A stretch of DNA of 64,000 nucleotides from Gimesia maris (GTDB taxonomy: Bacteria > Planctomycetota > Planctomycetia > Planctomycetales > Planctomycetaceae): assembly GCF_008298035.1 (NCBI RefSeq), contig NZ_CP042910.1, positions 62,001 to 126,000 on the forward strand, given 5' to 3'. The translations under genes were made by a program, and so were the position numbers. Shown here one piece after another: positions 25,409 to 35,386 of this stretch (positions are counted from its first letter, which is position 1; each line of letters begins with the position of its first letter). The notes below the pieces were generated by a model that worked only from the letters and a program-made list of their open reading frames with translations, made no database searches and was not told the DNA's origin.

Positions 25409-26668
25409 TTAGTCACCAGGCACAGATGAAGATTGCTTTTCCAGGTAGTCTTTGACATACAGTTCCTGCACAATGACTTTGCTTGCCGCCAGTAGAGGCG
25501 AGGCAACCATCGCACCCAGAAAGCCGAACAGCACACCCATGATCGCCTGAAACGAAATCAGTAGTGCGGGGGGGAGTGAGACCTGCTGTTCCTGGATGAG
25601 GGGGGTGATCAGATAACTTTCGACCAGCTGTAAACCGATAAATGCAGGTACAACCAGCGCTGCGGTCGTCGGGCCTTTGGGGAGCGCAATTAAAATCGCC
25701 AGGCAGAAGGCAATCAAAGAGCCGATATTGGGAATGAACGTCAACAGTCCGGAGATCAGTCCCAGCGTGCCCGCCATGGGAACCCCGATCAGCGAAAGGA
25801 CCAGCCACGCGCCCAGCCCGGTAATGATCATCGAACCAAAGCGTCCCAGTAACCAGTGCCAGAGTGTGTCACTCAGTTGAGTCATCAGACCTTGAATGCG
25901 GTCCCTGCGTTCCGGTGGAAACAGAACGACCACACCATCACGGTATGTTTGTGGCGAGACGGCAAGGAACAGCCCGACAAACAGAATTAAAACTACATTG
26001 ACGACGACCCCAAAGGTGGATTTGAACATGCTGCCTACAAACGACATGGCCTGCTGCGCGGGTTGTGTCAGTGACTGGATGCTGTTCTGCGAATTTTTCT
26101 CCGCTGACCCAGGTTCCTGCTTCGAACCGCTTTGTTCTTTCTCCGCAGGAGAAGGCTGCTCCGCTTTGTCCTGGTTCGGTTTCTCCTTCTGTGAGGAGAG
26201 CATCTGCGCCAGAATGGGTGTGGAGTGAATGACGGAACTGATCGACGTATATTCTTCAGCCCAGTTCTGAATCCTGTTGATTCCCTCGTCAATCTGTTGG
26301 CGGGCTTCTTCTATTTCCTGGTTGATCTGCACAAAGAAAAACGTAGTGGTGCCCAGAAATGCACAGATCAGAAGTAGAACGAGCGCAGCCAGACTGGCTT
26401 TGTAAGGCAGACGGCTTCTGTCACTCACCAGACGGCTGGTATGAGTCAGAAAAACGCCGAACAGGACTGCCATGAACAGCGCCAGAATAATTTCCCAGGC
26501 AATGACCAACGCTGAGGCGAGAACCACGACGATAATCAAAGTTATGATCGTGTGAGCCAGGGTATGAGAAGAATCGGTTTGCAAATTCTTCACCATGTCG
26601 GCATCAGCTCGCGCTCTCGTCTCAGGTTGGTTATGAGCGGACAGATTCTTCTCTCCTGTCTTGTGCAT
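25409..26668 (-). CDS. AI-2E family permease-like membrane protein
   Basis: 419 aa. Hydrophobic segments near the N terminus (IITLIIVVVLASALVIAWEI, ILALFMAVLFGVFL), one around LAALVLLLICAFLGTTTFFF and a C-terminal cluster (FGVVVNVVLILFVGLFLAV, MIITGLGAWLVLSLIGV, LGLISGLLTFIPNIGSLIA) match the AI-2E transporter/PerM family (PF01594), including the conserved 'fiPniG..ia' segment. A Ser/Glu/Gln-rich insertion of about 70 residues interrupts the usual soluble loop. Family members export diverse small molecules or ions. Start placed at 26668, 11 nt after the catalase stop; an ATG at 26719 inside the catalase gene remains possible. Confidence 0.85.
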   Translation of the reverse strand: MHKTGEKNLSAHNQPETRARADADMVKNLQTDSSHTLAHTIITLIIVVVLASALVIAWEIILALFMAVLFGVFLTHTSRLVSDRSRLPYKASLAALVLLLICAFLGTTTFFFVQINQEIEEARQQIDEGINRIQNWAEEYTSISSVIHSTPILAQMLSSQKEKPNQDKAEQPSPAEKEQSGSKQEPGSAEKNSQNSIQSLTQPAQQAMSFVGSMFKSTFGVVVNVVLILFVGLFLAVSPQTYRDGVVVLFPPERRDRIQGLMTQLSDTLWHWLLGRFGSMIITGLGAWLVLSLIGVPMAGTLGLISGLLTFIPNIGSLIAFCLAILIALPKGPTTAALVVPAFIGLQLVESYLITPLIQEQQVSLPPALLISFQAIMGVLFGFLGAMVASPLLAASKVIVQELYVKDYLEKQSSSVPGD

Positions 26669-26679
26669 GTGGGTGCCTG

Positions 26680-27387
26680 TTATTTTTCCTGAAAGGCAGG
26701 GTTTTCGACAACATTCCATTCATCCCCGGTATTCCAGGGGCCTTCGTAGTCATCGCCCAGATCGCCTGATCCAGTTGAGTCGTTGAAATATTGATCGACC
26801 CACTTGTCATCCGGCTTCAGATTCCCAATTTCCAGCGGCTTTTTGTCCATGCTTTCGAGCGCCTGGCCGAACGCTTTCAAGTGGGTAATTTCCCGGGTCA
26901 TGAGAAATTTCAACGCATCTTTGGTACCGGGATCGTCGGTATAATCAATCAGGCGTTCATACACGATCTTGGCCCGGGCTTCGGCCGCCATATTGGACCG
27001 CAGATCGACTTCCAGCTGACCGGTGATAGCGATATACGCGGAGGTCCAGGGAACTCCCTGGGAGTTATTGAGTGACACGCCACCTCCCCCCACAACAGCA
27101 ATCAGAGGATCTTCCAGAGCCGCCTCACCATTTTTGCGGAGAGGCTTCAGATGCATGCGGGCCAGTGAACCGATCACTTCCAGGTGACTCAATTCTTCTG
27201 TGCCGATATCCATCAACAGGTCTTTTCGGGCAGGGTCTTCACAGTTCAGACCCTGAATGGAATATTGCATCGCTGCAGCCAGTTCGCCGTTCGCACCTCC
27301 GAACTGCTCCAGCAGCATCTTTCCGAAACGGGGATCAGGATCACTGACATCGACTGTATACATGAGCTTCTTAACGTGATGGTACAT
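26680..27387 (-). CDS. Manganese catalase
   Basis: 235 aa of the non-haem di-manganese catalase family, which converts hydrogen peroxide to water and oxygen. A four-helix ferritin-like bundle is visible with metal ligands Glu35 (NGELAAAMQY), Glu65 and His68 (TEELSHLEV), a glutamate in the AAEARAKIVYERL helix (Glu136 likely) and His169 (TREITHLKAF). The C-terminal tail is acidic and Gly-rich. The ATG at 27387 follows AAAAGGGTTTAAG. It is followed at 11 nt by the AI-2E-like permease gene, probably cotranscribed. Length is somewhat short of the 260-300 aa of characterised enzymes. Confidence 0.92.
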   Translation of the reverse strand: MYHHVKKLMYTVDVSDPDPRFGKMLLEQFGGANGELAAAMQYSIQGLNCEDPARKDLLMDIGTEELSHLEVIGSLARMHLKPLRKNGEAALEDPLIAVVGGGGVSLNNSQGVPWTSAYIAITGQLEVDLRSNMAAEARAKIVYERLIDYTDDPGTKDALKFLMTREITHLKAFGQALESMDKKPLEIGNLKPDDKWVDQYFNDSTGSGDLGDDYEGPWNTGDEWNVVENPAFQEK

Positions 27388-27649
27388 CTTAAACCCTTTT
27401 GGATTCCATGGTGAGTAATAACCGAAAATGAACCGCGGCGCGCAACCTGCATCGCCACTGGAAATAAAAGCTGAGAGTCAATCTGACTTCTGGGATCTAA
27501 TTCGCAAACGATGTGCCAATGTGAGTAAATACCTTGTCTCTCGACTTAGCTTCGGTTTTCTTCATTTAAGCACACCGGTAATGTCCATTTCCCGAATGGA
27601 GAGCGAATGGAACGGTTCCTGAGCGGTCAGCGTGCGCGGTGGGCTGTCA

Positions 27650-28777
27650 TTATTTTTCGGGAGACGGATGTTTTTCCCGGGCAGACTGAACGGCCTCTGC
27701 AGCGTCTTCCTGGTCTCCTGCATCCAGGCTCGGTCCTTCCTGTGTGACCTCCGCTTCGGGCTCGTAACTCAGTTCCACCAGCAGCGGGAAATGATCCGAA
27801 CCGATGTAAGGCAACGTGCGGATTTCCGACAGGCGGAAGTCATCGGAGACAAACAGATAATCCAGCGGATAGCGCCAGATCCAGGAGGTGGCGTCGTATG
27901 TCGCAAACAGCCCGCGCCCTTTTCGCGGATCGAGCAGACCGCTGACTTCCTGAAACAGATTGGTCGTACGCGACCAGCCGACATCATTCAGATCACCCAG
28001 CACGATCGCACTTCGGTTTTTACTGACTTCGCGTCCGACGAGTACCAGTTCCGCATCCCGCTTGGTAGTGTCTTCTCCCGGTCGGGGAGGATTGGGATGC
28101 ACGGCAAACAGCCGGACCTCTTTCCCGGAACGCAGCAGAATGGTGGCATCAATCGACGGAATTTCCTTTTTCACCAGACCTCTCACTTCTGCAGACTTGA
28201 CCCGCAGGTTGCTGTAGAACGCGATCCCATAAGTGTTATCGAGGGGATGTGTGAGATGATAAGAATAGGTTCTTTCCAGCGGCGACAAATCAGAGATCCA
28301 GCGCTGATTGACTTCGCACAAGACAACGATGTCCGGCTGTTCGCGATCAATCAGCTCCAGCACCGCCGCCGCATCGGTATTCTTCTGCAGTACATTGGCC
28401 GTCAGAATCCGCAGCCGTTTCTCTGAATCCTGCGACTGGGCGGTTTCGACTTCATTGGACGCAATCGTCAGGTAAGGAAAGATCCAGAACAGCTGAATGC
28501 CGATGCCCGCGCACAAGGTGATCGCAGCAATTTTCGCCGTCATCCGCTTACGAAACGGGATAATTGCCAGTAGTACGACGATATAAGAAACCAATAATTG
28601 CAGTCGTGGAAAATCACCGATGCGCACCCACCACCAGTCGACTAACAGCAAAGGCAGAAAAGCGGTGATCGACAGGATAACGCACGCCAGCAGAAGTCCG
28701 TACCACATCCAGCGTTGCCAGCCAGGTTCGTTTGAAACTGACTCTTTTTTTTCCGGTGTATTTATCGAGCTGTTCAA
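27650..28777 (-). CDS. Membrane-anchored endonuclease/exonuclease/phosphatase-family protein
   Basis: 375 aa. Three N-terminal hydrophobic segments (MWYGLLLACVILSITAFLPL, LLVSYIVVLLAIIPF, AAITLCAGIGIQLFWIFPYL) precede an EEP domain with the expected motifs: ILTANVLQKN (Asn), IVVLCEVNQRW (Glu metal ligand), FAVHPNPPRPGED, IVLGDLNDVGWS (Asp/Asn) and IGSDHFPLLVEL (catalytic Asp-His). The domain probably faces the periplasm. These enzymes cleave phosphodiesters in nucleic acids or lipids; the substrate is not evident. The frame opens at a TTG (28777) without a clear ribosome binding site, so the exact start is uncertain; ATG at 28708 would remove 23 residues. The tail after the domain is acidic and probably disordered. 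Confidence 0.85.
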   Translation of the reverse strand: MNSSINTPEKKESVSNEPGWQRWMWYGLLLACVILSITAFLPLLLVDWWWVRIGDFPRLQLLVSYIVVLLAIIPFRKRMTAKIAAITLCAGIGIQLFWIFPYLTIASNEVETAQSQDSEKRLRILTANVLQKNTDAAAVLELIDREQPDIVVLCEVNQRWISDLSPLERTYSYHLTHPLDNTYGIAFYSNLRVKSAEVRGLVKKEIPSIDATILLRSGKEVRLFAVHPNPPRPGEDTTKRDAELVLVGREVSKNRSAIVLGDLNDVGWSRTTNLFQEVSGLLDPRKGRGLFATYDATSWIWRYPLDYLFVSDDFRLSEIRTLPYIGSDHFPLLVELSYEPEAEVTQEGPSLDAGDQEDAAEAVQSAREKHPSPEK

Positions 28778-28804
28778 TGTTGTGGTCCGGTCTGAAATAA
28801 TGTT

Positions 28805-29395
28805 TCAGGAAACGCTGGTGCGAGCAAACGACCCAGAAGGATGTTCGCGGTTTTCAAACAGCTGCTCGGCACCAGTTACATTCCGAAAAAAGTCTGGTTC
28901 CAGTTTTACATCCGGGTCCGCTGAATGCAAAACGGAAATATCGCCTGTCGTCTCAAACACGACCGCCAGCACCTGGTCGGCATTCAATGCATTCGCCTCG
29001 CGCAGTTTACCATACACATCGTCCCGGGTGATGTTCGCTTTTTTGAGATTCTCATCGAGCATCTCGGATCCTCGCATCAGCAGTAAGGGCTCATTGTCAA
29101 CCAGCTTGCTGAACCAGACGAAATGCTGCCTGAGCATCGCCAGGATCCACTGTCCTAAAAACAGACTGGCGAGCGCCGTCAAACCGATGATGAGTGTCGG
29201 CGTGGAACCAGAAATTGTCGAAGCAAAGACAGAACCGACGGCAACAGTCATCGCAAAGTCGGCAGCGGACATCTTGGAAAAACTTCGTAGACCGGTGAGC
29301 CGTGTATAGATCAGAATCACCGCATAAGTCAGCACACACGACAGCAGTACCATCGGCATTTCAGTCCATTGGTCCGTGATCCACTTCTCAAACAT
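28805..29395 (-). CDS. DUF421 (YetF-like) membrane protein
   Basis: 196 aa. Three N-terminal hydrophobic segments (MPMVLLSCVLTYAVILIYTR, ADFAMTVAVGSVFASTISG, LIIGLTALASLFLGQWIL) are followed by the cytosolic DUF421 domain with VDNEPLLLMRGSEMLDENLK and DDVYGKLREANALNADQVLA, the typical YetF/YdfS signature. In Bacillus such proteins are linked to spore germination and membrane quality; no function is assigned here. Start at 29395 is preferred over an upstream frame opening at 29467, because AAAGGCTGTGCG precedes this ATG and the extra residues break the family's N terminus. Confidence 0.85.
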   Translation of the reverse strand: MFEKWITDQWTEMPMVLLSCVLTYAVILIYTRLTGLRSFSKMSAADFAMTVAVGSVFASTISGSTPTLIIGLTALASLFLGQWILAMLRQHFVWFSKLVDNEPLLLMRGSEMLDENLKKANITRDDVYGKLREANALNADQVLAVVFETTGDISVLHSADPDVKLEPDFFRNVTGAEQLFENREHPSGSFARTSVS

Positions 29396-29544
29396 CGCAC
29401 AGCCTTTCTGGTGGGGCGCAGGGAGTTTACCGACTAACACATGCCAGCAGGTATACGCACATCCCATGCCAATTCCGAAAAATCGCTGTTGCGCTGAATG
29501 AACTTACAGGCTGAGCCACTCTAAACGCTGATAGAATTTCCCGA

Positions 29545-30033
29545 TCAAGAGCCTTTCTCACCATAAGTCACACGATAAGCCCAGTCGATCTGATCTTCCC
29601 GGCCCTGCAGTCGACACAGTTGTTTGTCGAATGAACTACCCGGTCGCCGAAGCATGCCCTGCGGCCCCCGTTCGCCGATACGACATTCCAGCCAGTTGAC
29701 ACGATCAATGGCAGAATCAATCTGCAGTTGAAGATACGCAGGCACAACAGTCTGATCCCGGATCAGCCAGCTCATACCAAAGAAAACCGCTTCTCGTTCC
29801 CCGGTGCGATCTGCGACCAGCGGAATCACATCATCCAGTGCGTCAGATTTCCATTCAGGACAAAGTTCGGCCAGGACTTCGGGAATCAAATAGTCTAACG
29901 CACCCATGAGAAGTCGGTAATCTTCGGTCTCCTCAAAAGACGCACCCACAGCCGTCTGCTTAAAGAGCCCCCGCAGCGAGTGCGCCACGATGATTTCTGC
30001 TTTTGAAAGTTCACGGTGGTTGAAGACGTTCAT
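29545..30033 (-). CDS. Hypothetical protein coupled to a methyltransferase
   Basis: 162 aa, soluble, no signal peptide. Begins MNVFNHRELSKAEIIVAHSL. Notable segments are LDYLIPEVLAELCPEW and SAIDRVNWLECRIGERGPQG. I do not recognise the family. Its ATG lies 4 nt after the stop of the methyltransferase gene, so the two are almost certainly cotranscribed and may share a substrate. Confidence 0.7.
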   Translation of the reverse strand: MNVFNHRELSKAEIIVAHSLRGLFKQTAVGASFEETEDYRLLMGALDYLIPEVLAELCPEWKSDALDDVIPLVADRTGEREAVFFGMSWLIRDQTVVPAYLQLQIDSAIDRVNWLECRIGERGPQGMLRRPGSSFDKQLCRLQGREDQIDWAYRVTYGEKGS

Positions 30034-30037
30034 ATTC

Positions 30038-30712
30038 TCATGATGCCGATGATTTCCAGCCGGCCATAACGGCGAAACCGAACCGTTTAAAGAAAACGTC
30101 GCATCGCTTCAGGCCGGCGTCAGCGAAGCGTGCGAGATGCCAGTCAACGGAGGCGTACTGGTCGATGGCCATTCTCTCCAGGGCAGCAGTCCATTCTGCA
30201 TCGTCTGTCCCCAGTTCGCGCGCCTGTTGCTCATGCATCGTTCGATACAGGTCCGTCTGCCAGGGAGAGGGTCCCGCCACCTGGTCGGCGTTGATAAAGA
30301 TGCCACCGTCGGCCAGTGCCTCAGCGACGCGCTGAAACAACCGGGCTTTCTGATCGTCGGCTAAGTGATGAATGGCCAGGCTGGAAATGACCGCATCGAA
30401 CGGGCCAACTGGTAACGCTTCATCGAACGAGGCGTGCACCGCCGTAATGGAATACTGTTGCAGACGCGTCTTCGCCACGTCGAGCATTTCCGCAGACTGG
30501 TCTAACAGAGTGACAGTAGCCGCTGGTGAACGGTTCAGAATGAACTCGGAAAAAAGACCGGTGCCACAACCCAGGTCCAGGATCCGCGCCTCAGCGGGGA
30601 CGGTCATCTCGACGAGCGTAGCTGCGGTTCCATAAAACGCATCAAAGTCGGGCACCAGTCGCCGTCGCGGTTCATCATAAGTTTTGGGATCCCAGGTTGT
30701 CGAATGGTTCAT
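30038..30712 (-). CDS. Class I SAM-dependent methyltransferase
   Basis: 224 aa with the Methyltransf_25/Rossmann pattern: ARILDLGCGTGLFSEFILNR (motif I), ATVTLLDQSAEML (acid binding the SAM ribose), FDAVISSLAIHHLADDQK (motif IV) and RVAEALADGGIFINADQVAG (post-motif). The central IHHL pattern resembles small-molecule methyltransferases of the UbiE/TehB-like group. Substrate unknown. It is the first gene of a pair with the hypothetical protein ending at 29545. Confidence 0.88.
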   Translation of the reverse strand: MNHSTTWDPKTYDEPRRRLVPDFDAFYGTAATLVEMTVPAEARILDLGCGTGLFSEFILNRSPAATVTLLDQSAEMLDVAKTRLQQYSITAVHASFDEALPVGPFDAVISSLAIHHLADDQKARLFQRVAEALADGGIFINADQVAGPSPWQTDLYRTMHEQQARELGTDDAEWTAALERMAIDQYASVDWHLARFADAGLKRCDVFFKRFGFAVMAGWKSSAS

Positions 30713-30797
30713 CAGTGCTTCTCGTCGTTCGTACTAAAAACAGGTTAGAGGAAGTGAATGATCGAAAGTCGAAGCATAGCCGTTGGTTGTTTTGTTG

Positions 30798-31538
30798 TCA
30801 CATATTTTCATTTTCTTTCACAGGATTCGTCTCAACCTCAGATGCCTGCTCATGGAGAAATTGCTGATGACTCCAGTTTAGATGGTTCAGTTGCGTCAAT
30901 CGAACCTCTTTAGGATTTGCAGACCAGGCCAGGACACGTGTTTCGAGCAGGGTCCCTGTCGCAGGATAGTCATTCGGGAACTGAATCCTGTATCCTGGTC
31001 TGGTTTCATTGATTTTGAAATGAATGATTTCGAGCAAGGCGGGTATTTCGGGTAATTCGTCAAGTATGACCCACACACCATACCTCTGTTGTTCACACAC
31101 CTTGCCAGACATCGGCGTTCCATTCGGATACTTGGAAATCAGTTCATCCCATTCTTTTTGAGAATACTCTCTCGTCATACTCTGCACTTTCTCAACAGAA
31201 TCCGTATTGCGTTCCCCAGACACATTTGTCACAACGAAGTAACTCCCCCCCCACGGCCCTTCATCTCGAAAATGGCAAACGCACCCACTAAAGTGTGCAG
31301 GCTTGCATCGGACTCCCTTTGCTGTCAGGATTTCTCCTAACTGCTGCACGACTTGCCGAAGTCGCACTTCATTTTGGGCAACAATTCGCCATTGGCAGGT
31401 GTCTGGGTTCTTCTCATGGCCGTTGTAAAGGAATGAAACTGCGACACCTTCCGCCAGATCATGCCGAGTGAGATCGCTTGGCCCGGTGGCCGCATCTGCG
31501 ACAACTTCAAAAAGATTTTGGGTTTGAAATTTTCTCAT
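30798..31538 (-). CDS. Hypothetical protein, possible S1/OB-like C-terminal domain
   Basis: 246 aa, cytosolic. The start ATG follows GGAGTCTGCA. The N-terminal half (VADAATGPSDLTRHDLAEGV, EVRLRQVVQQLGEILTAKG) is unfamiliar. The second half contains NGTPMSGKVCEQQRYGVWVI followed by LPALLEIIHF-like PEIPALLEIIHFKINETRP and, later, VLAWSANPKEVRLT; this spacing (G-x-V ... G-V-W-V ... V) is loosely like an S1 RNA-binding fold, which is only a suggestion. It is 18 nt upstream, on the same strand, of the YjbQ-like gene. Confidence 0.65.
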   Translation of the reverse strand: MRKFQTQNLFEVVADAATGPSDLTRHDLAEGVAVSFLYNGHEKNPDTCQWRIVAQNEVRLRQVVQQLGEILTAKGVRCKPAHFSGCVCHFRDEGPWGGSYFVVTNVSGERNTDSVEKVQSMTREYSQKEWDELISKYPNGTPMSGKVCEQQRYGVWVILDELPEIPALLEIIHFKINETRPGYRIQFPNDYPATGTLLETRVLAWSANPKEVRLTQLNHLNWSHQQFLHEQASEVETNPVKENENM

Positions 31539-31556
31539 TGCAGACTCCGTTGCAAA

Positions 31557-31991
<435 letters not shown>

Positions 31992-32222
31992 AACGGGGAT
32001 CAGTTCCACATTAATAGTAGTTTTGAAAAAGGGATCTCATGAATTGCTCTATCGTAACGAAATCACGACGTGGGAACAGGTCAGGATAACCGGGTTTTTG
32101 TTCAAGTTCTTTTCCGAAACCACTGACTCTTCTCAGAGGCGACCTTAAGAATCTGATGAGAAATACTTTTTCAGTCTGCTTTTTGATTTTTTGACGATAA
32201 AGTAACTTCTTACTTTGGCATC

Positions 32223-32976
32223 TCACCATTTGCTGCCGGGAATATACTTCAGGAAGTTCCATTTCCGGACTAACGCATCCATCGATTTCAAAGCTGCGTT
32301 ATCGGAATCGCGATAACCTTCTGCCGAGTCGTACTCTCCGCCGTTGTCGGTTCGCTCTGAAATGATGTTCGAAGCTTTTCGGTTAATGTGCAAGGCTACG
32401 AATGATTCGTACGTCTGAATCGACCAGACCCGGTGGTCGGCGGCTGTTTAGTCAAACTGGCTATAACGTTGATTGATTTTGTCGATGAAACGTTTGACGT
32501 ATTCCAGAAAGGAAAATCGTCTAAAGCCGAACCCGTCCATATAAGAACTATGAGTGTCTTCAACAACGAGCATGCCTTTGTCGTTGATCATGTCGAGCAG
32601 CATTTCGGTCGTGATAATCTGTTATTCGAAGGTATGCCCGCCATCACCCAGGATCATATCTGCCCGGCCGATCTGGTTTTTAAACTCCTGCCAGAACGGT
32701 TCGTCAGCCTGATTCGCGATAAAAATTTCACCGCCTCCGTTTTCCCATTTTTTCGCGTTCGGATTCATGTCAACGCCAATAATTCTGGCCTGTGGTCCCA
32801 GAAACTCCCACCACATAAAAAGCGAGCCTCCCCCCCAGCACACCAATTTCGACAAACGTGACGTTCTTTCCCCGGTAGCGGGGAAACAGGTCGTCGTATA
32901 CTTCGAAGTATGTGCTGTGCTTGATACTTTTATAGGGACTCTTCAAATAAGCCTGTTAGCTTAACGTCTCTTTCAT
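32223..32976 (-). pseudogene. Decayed class I SAM methyltransferase gene
   Basis: Read on the minus strand from ATG 32976 the product begins MKETLS, then meets TAA (32958-32956), then reads through YFEVYDDLFPRYRGKNVTFV and EIGVLGG to a run of seven G (32836-32830). One extra G there shifts the frame; in the next frame it continues GGGSLFMWWEFLGPQARIIG, VDMNPNAKKWENGGGEIFIA and ILGDGGHTFE. A second TAA (32624-32622) interrupts before QIITTEMLLDMINDKGMLVV, and a third (32450-32448) before a tail ending in TGA at 32225-32223. The GGGSLxMW and DGGHT patterns fit class I methyltransferases of the macrocin-O-methyltransferase-like type. Each TAA could come from CAA (Gln) by one C-to-T change. Confidence 0.85.
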
Positions 32977-33568
32977 TTCTATTTCTTCCTGCAGCGACAG
33001 CACTGACGTGCCCCCGCGATTCCCTCTTAGAACCTGTATTCCGTCTCGACAAAGCGGCTGGTCTGGTGAAAACGCAAATCAGGCGTCTATCATACAGTAC
33101 ACAAGCCCGATCGAAAGTTCACCCCTTTGAAAGAGGTAGTGTCTGTATCAATACGATTTGGTGAGCCCCCTTTCTTTGCCACGGCAATTCCAGTTCTGGC
33201 GAAGGGAACCCCGAATTCAGAACTGGGGACTTCGACTCAATCCTATTCCGTCTTTACGCCTTAAGAGTAGCGACTCGCAGAAGAATTACTGCAAGTTGCT
33301 CAATAGAAACAGTGACAACCAGATTAAATTCTAGTTGCTGGCGAAAAGCTCCTGCTTCGATTCTACATTCGCAACACTCATGCTGTGGGAAACCTGTGTT
33401 TCTTGGATGAATGCAGCAGGAATGTCTCATCTGAGCTTGCCGTAGCATGGTACAATCGATCACTGTTGTATATGGTATTCGATTACACCGACGATAAGAT
33501 TTGTGCACAGTTTTTAGTAAGTCCATTCACAGGTAACCGATCCAGTCTACAGACATGAGGTTCTCAAG
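32977..33568. other. Gene-poor region with one inverted repeat
   Basis: 592 nt between the pseudogene and the TPR-like gene. It includes a 9-bp inverted repeat, CCAGTTCTG (33190-33198) and CAGAACTGG (33218-33226), with a 19-nt loop and no U tract. A 90-codon open frame on the minus strand (33254-33526) lacks a ribosome binding site and recognisable content. The promoter of the gene at 33569 should lie at its right end but was not pinned down. Confidence 0.5.
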
Positions 33569-35350
33569 ATGAAACAGCAGAGGAATCTGAGACGAAGGGA
33601 ACGAAAATCTAATTCACTCTTTCTGGCAATCCCTGCTTTGCTACTGTTATCGGCAGGGTGGAGTATAGGTTGCAGTTCAGATTCTGAATCAGATCAGTGG
33701 CAGACGCCAACTGAGTGGGTCTTGCTGATAGCACAGGAAGATAAAAGAGTTAATTCTCGGTGCCAATTGTTAAATGACATTGCCCGGGCGCAACTGGCAG
33801 CGGGTGAAAAAGAGCAGGCGCTGCAGACTTTACAACCGGCGTTAGAGCTGATTCACGAGGCCGTTGATATTGGTGCTGAGAATACATCGATTATAGATAC
33901 GCTGATTTTATTGGGGGAGGTCGAGACAGCAGTTCAGACAGCAAAGGACTTTAGAAGCCCCGTATTGACTGATCCTGCGTTTAAAGCGATTGCTTTAGAA
34001 CTGATTAAAACCGGAAAAATATCGGAGGCTGTCGAAGCAGTTCAAAATCTGGAGAATGAGAGGTCTGCGATACGAGTTTATGAAAGCGTTGTCGAGTCAC
34101 TCGTTCAACAGGGGCAACAGCAACAGGCATTGGAGTTTGTGGAACAGATTCCTCAATTGAATCATAAAGGAGCGGCACTGTGTGCGCTGGCCATGGTTTA
34201 TCATAAACAGGGTGATTCCCAGAAAGCATTCGAGCTACTGAAACCAATTGCAGACTGGTATCAGAAAGTCGATGACCAGACTGTGGTAGATCGTTATATG
34301 ACCAGGAGAGATCAATTAATGGTTAAGCTTGCTGCTGCCTACGCACGAGGAGGTAATTCCAAACGCGCGCTGGAAATTGCAAACAAAATCAGCGTGCCGC
34401 AATCCAGAAACGCTGAGCTCGCGAAGATTGCCGAGCACATTGCCAGGGAATCTGGAGATTATGAGCAGGCACTGGAAATCGTCAATCAAATTCAAATATC
34501 CAAATTGCAGTATAGCACAGGAAAGTTTCTTGCGCTTATGAATATTTCGACGATCATTGCCAGGGATTCAGGCGATTTTGAATGGGCAATGAAAGTCGCT
34601 GACGAGATTAAGGGGCGCGAGAGTGAAATAGCGGCATATAGAAAGCCGGCCCTGGAAGAAATCGCGACACTCGCGGCTAAGACAGGAAATGAAGCGCAAA
34701 CTATGGCAGTAGTGGAAAAGATCTCCCAAATGTATCATTTGCGTGATCGGCCCTTGTCTCTGAATAATGTTGCATTCCATCTCGTAGAAAATGGACATTT
34801 GAAATCAGCGATGAAGGTTGTTGAGATGATCCAGTCGCCGGAACAAAAAAAACATGTATGGGACGCCATCGCCAGTAATTATGCCCGTTCAGGAAAGACC
34901 GAAAAGGCGATCGAGTTTGCTCAAAAAAATCAGACAAAAACCGATCATGATTCGGCACTGCTACTGGTTGCATCCCACCTTTCCGAAGCAGGTAAATCTG
35001 ATGAAGCTTTGAAGATTGCTACACAGGTTCCGGCCAGCTCCAGGACAAATAGCTCGATAAAAGTGATGGTTCTCGAAAGAATCGCTTTAGAACTGTTGAG
35101 AAAAGGAGATGCATCAAAAGGTTTGATGGCTTTGGATGAGGCAGTCAGTGTGGCCTTGGAATCTAATGACGGGATATTTCCAACCCTTGGTATTATTCCC
35201 CTGGCCTGCGAGCCTCTCACCGCTGCACAGCAGAAAGAGGCAGATAAGGATATCGTGACTCCACTGAAAAAATCCTTTACACCAGAAGAGAGTCGGGTGG
35301 CCAAACGGCTCATGAAAGCGATTCCATTGAAATCACCTCACCCAATGTGA
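33569..35350 (+). CDS. Exported TPR-like alpha-solenoid protein, possible lipoprotein
   Basis: 593 aa starting with a Arg/Lys-rich n-region (MKQQRNLRRRERKSNSLFLA), a hydrophobic core and WSIGCSSDSESD, where Cys could be lipidated, though S-I-G-C is not an ideal lipobox. The rest is an array of about 34-residue helical repeats: repeated 'A..A...G....A......I' pattern such as LNDIARAQLAAGEKEQALQT, LAAAYARGGNSKRALEIANK, IASNYARSGKTEKAIEFAQK and VASHLSEAGKSDEALKIATQ. Such TPR-like solenoids bind other proteins. The ATG follows GAGGTTCTCAAG. The gene stands alone between the pseudogene and aroG-like gene; partner unknown. Confidence 0.85.
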   Translation: MKQQRNLRRRERKSNSLFLAIPALLLLSAGWSIGCSSDSESDQWQTPTEWVLLIAQEDKRVNSRCQLLNDIARAQLAAGEKEQALQTLQPALELIHEAVDIGAENTSIIDTLILLGEVETAVQTAKDFRSPVLTDPAFKAIALELIKTGKISEAVEAVQNLENERSAIRVYESVVESLVQQGQQQQALEFVEQIPQLNHKGAALCALAMVYHKQGDSQKAFELLKPIADWYQKVDDQTVVDRYMTRRDQLMVKLAAAYARGGNSKRALEIANKISVPQSRNAELAKIAEHIARESGDYEQALEIVNQIQISKLQYSTGKFLALMNISTIIARDSGDFEWAMKVADEIKGRESEIAAYRKPALEEIATLAAKTGNEAQTMAVVEKISQMYHLRDRPLSLNNVAFHLVENGHLKSAMKVVEMIQSPEQKKHVWDAIASNYARSGKTEKAIEFAQKNQTKTDHDSALLLVASHLSEAGKSDEALKIATQVPASSRTNSSIKVMVLERIALELLRKGDASKGLMALDEAVSVALESNDGIFPTLGIIPLACEPLTAAQQKEADKDIVTPLKKSFTPEESRVAKRLMKAIPLKSPHPM

Positions 35351-35386
35351 AACTGTGGGCCATCAGTTGAGCAGGTTCCAGACCGC

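Noticed and set aside
33190-33226. 9-bp inverted repeat as a terminator or attachment site
   Set aside because: The loop is 19 nt and there is no T run, so it is not a good intrinsic terminator; no recombinase or second copy is nearby.
33254-33526. A 90-codon open frame on the minus strand between the pseudogene and the TPR-like gene
   Set aside because: No ribosome binding site, odd composition and no similarity to anything I know.
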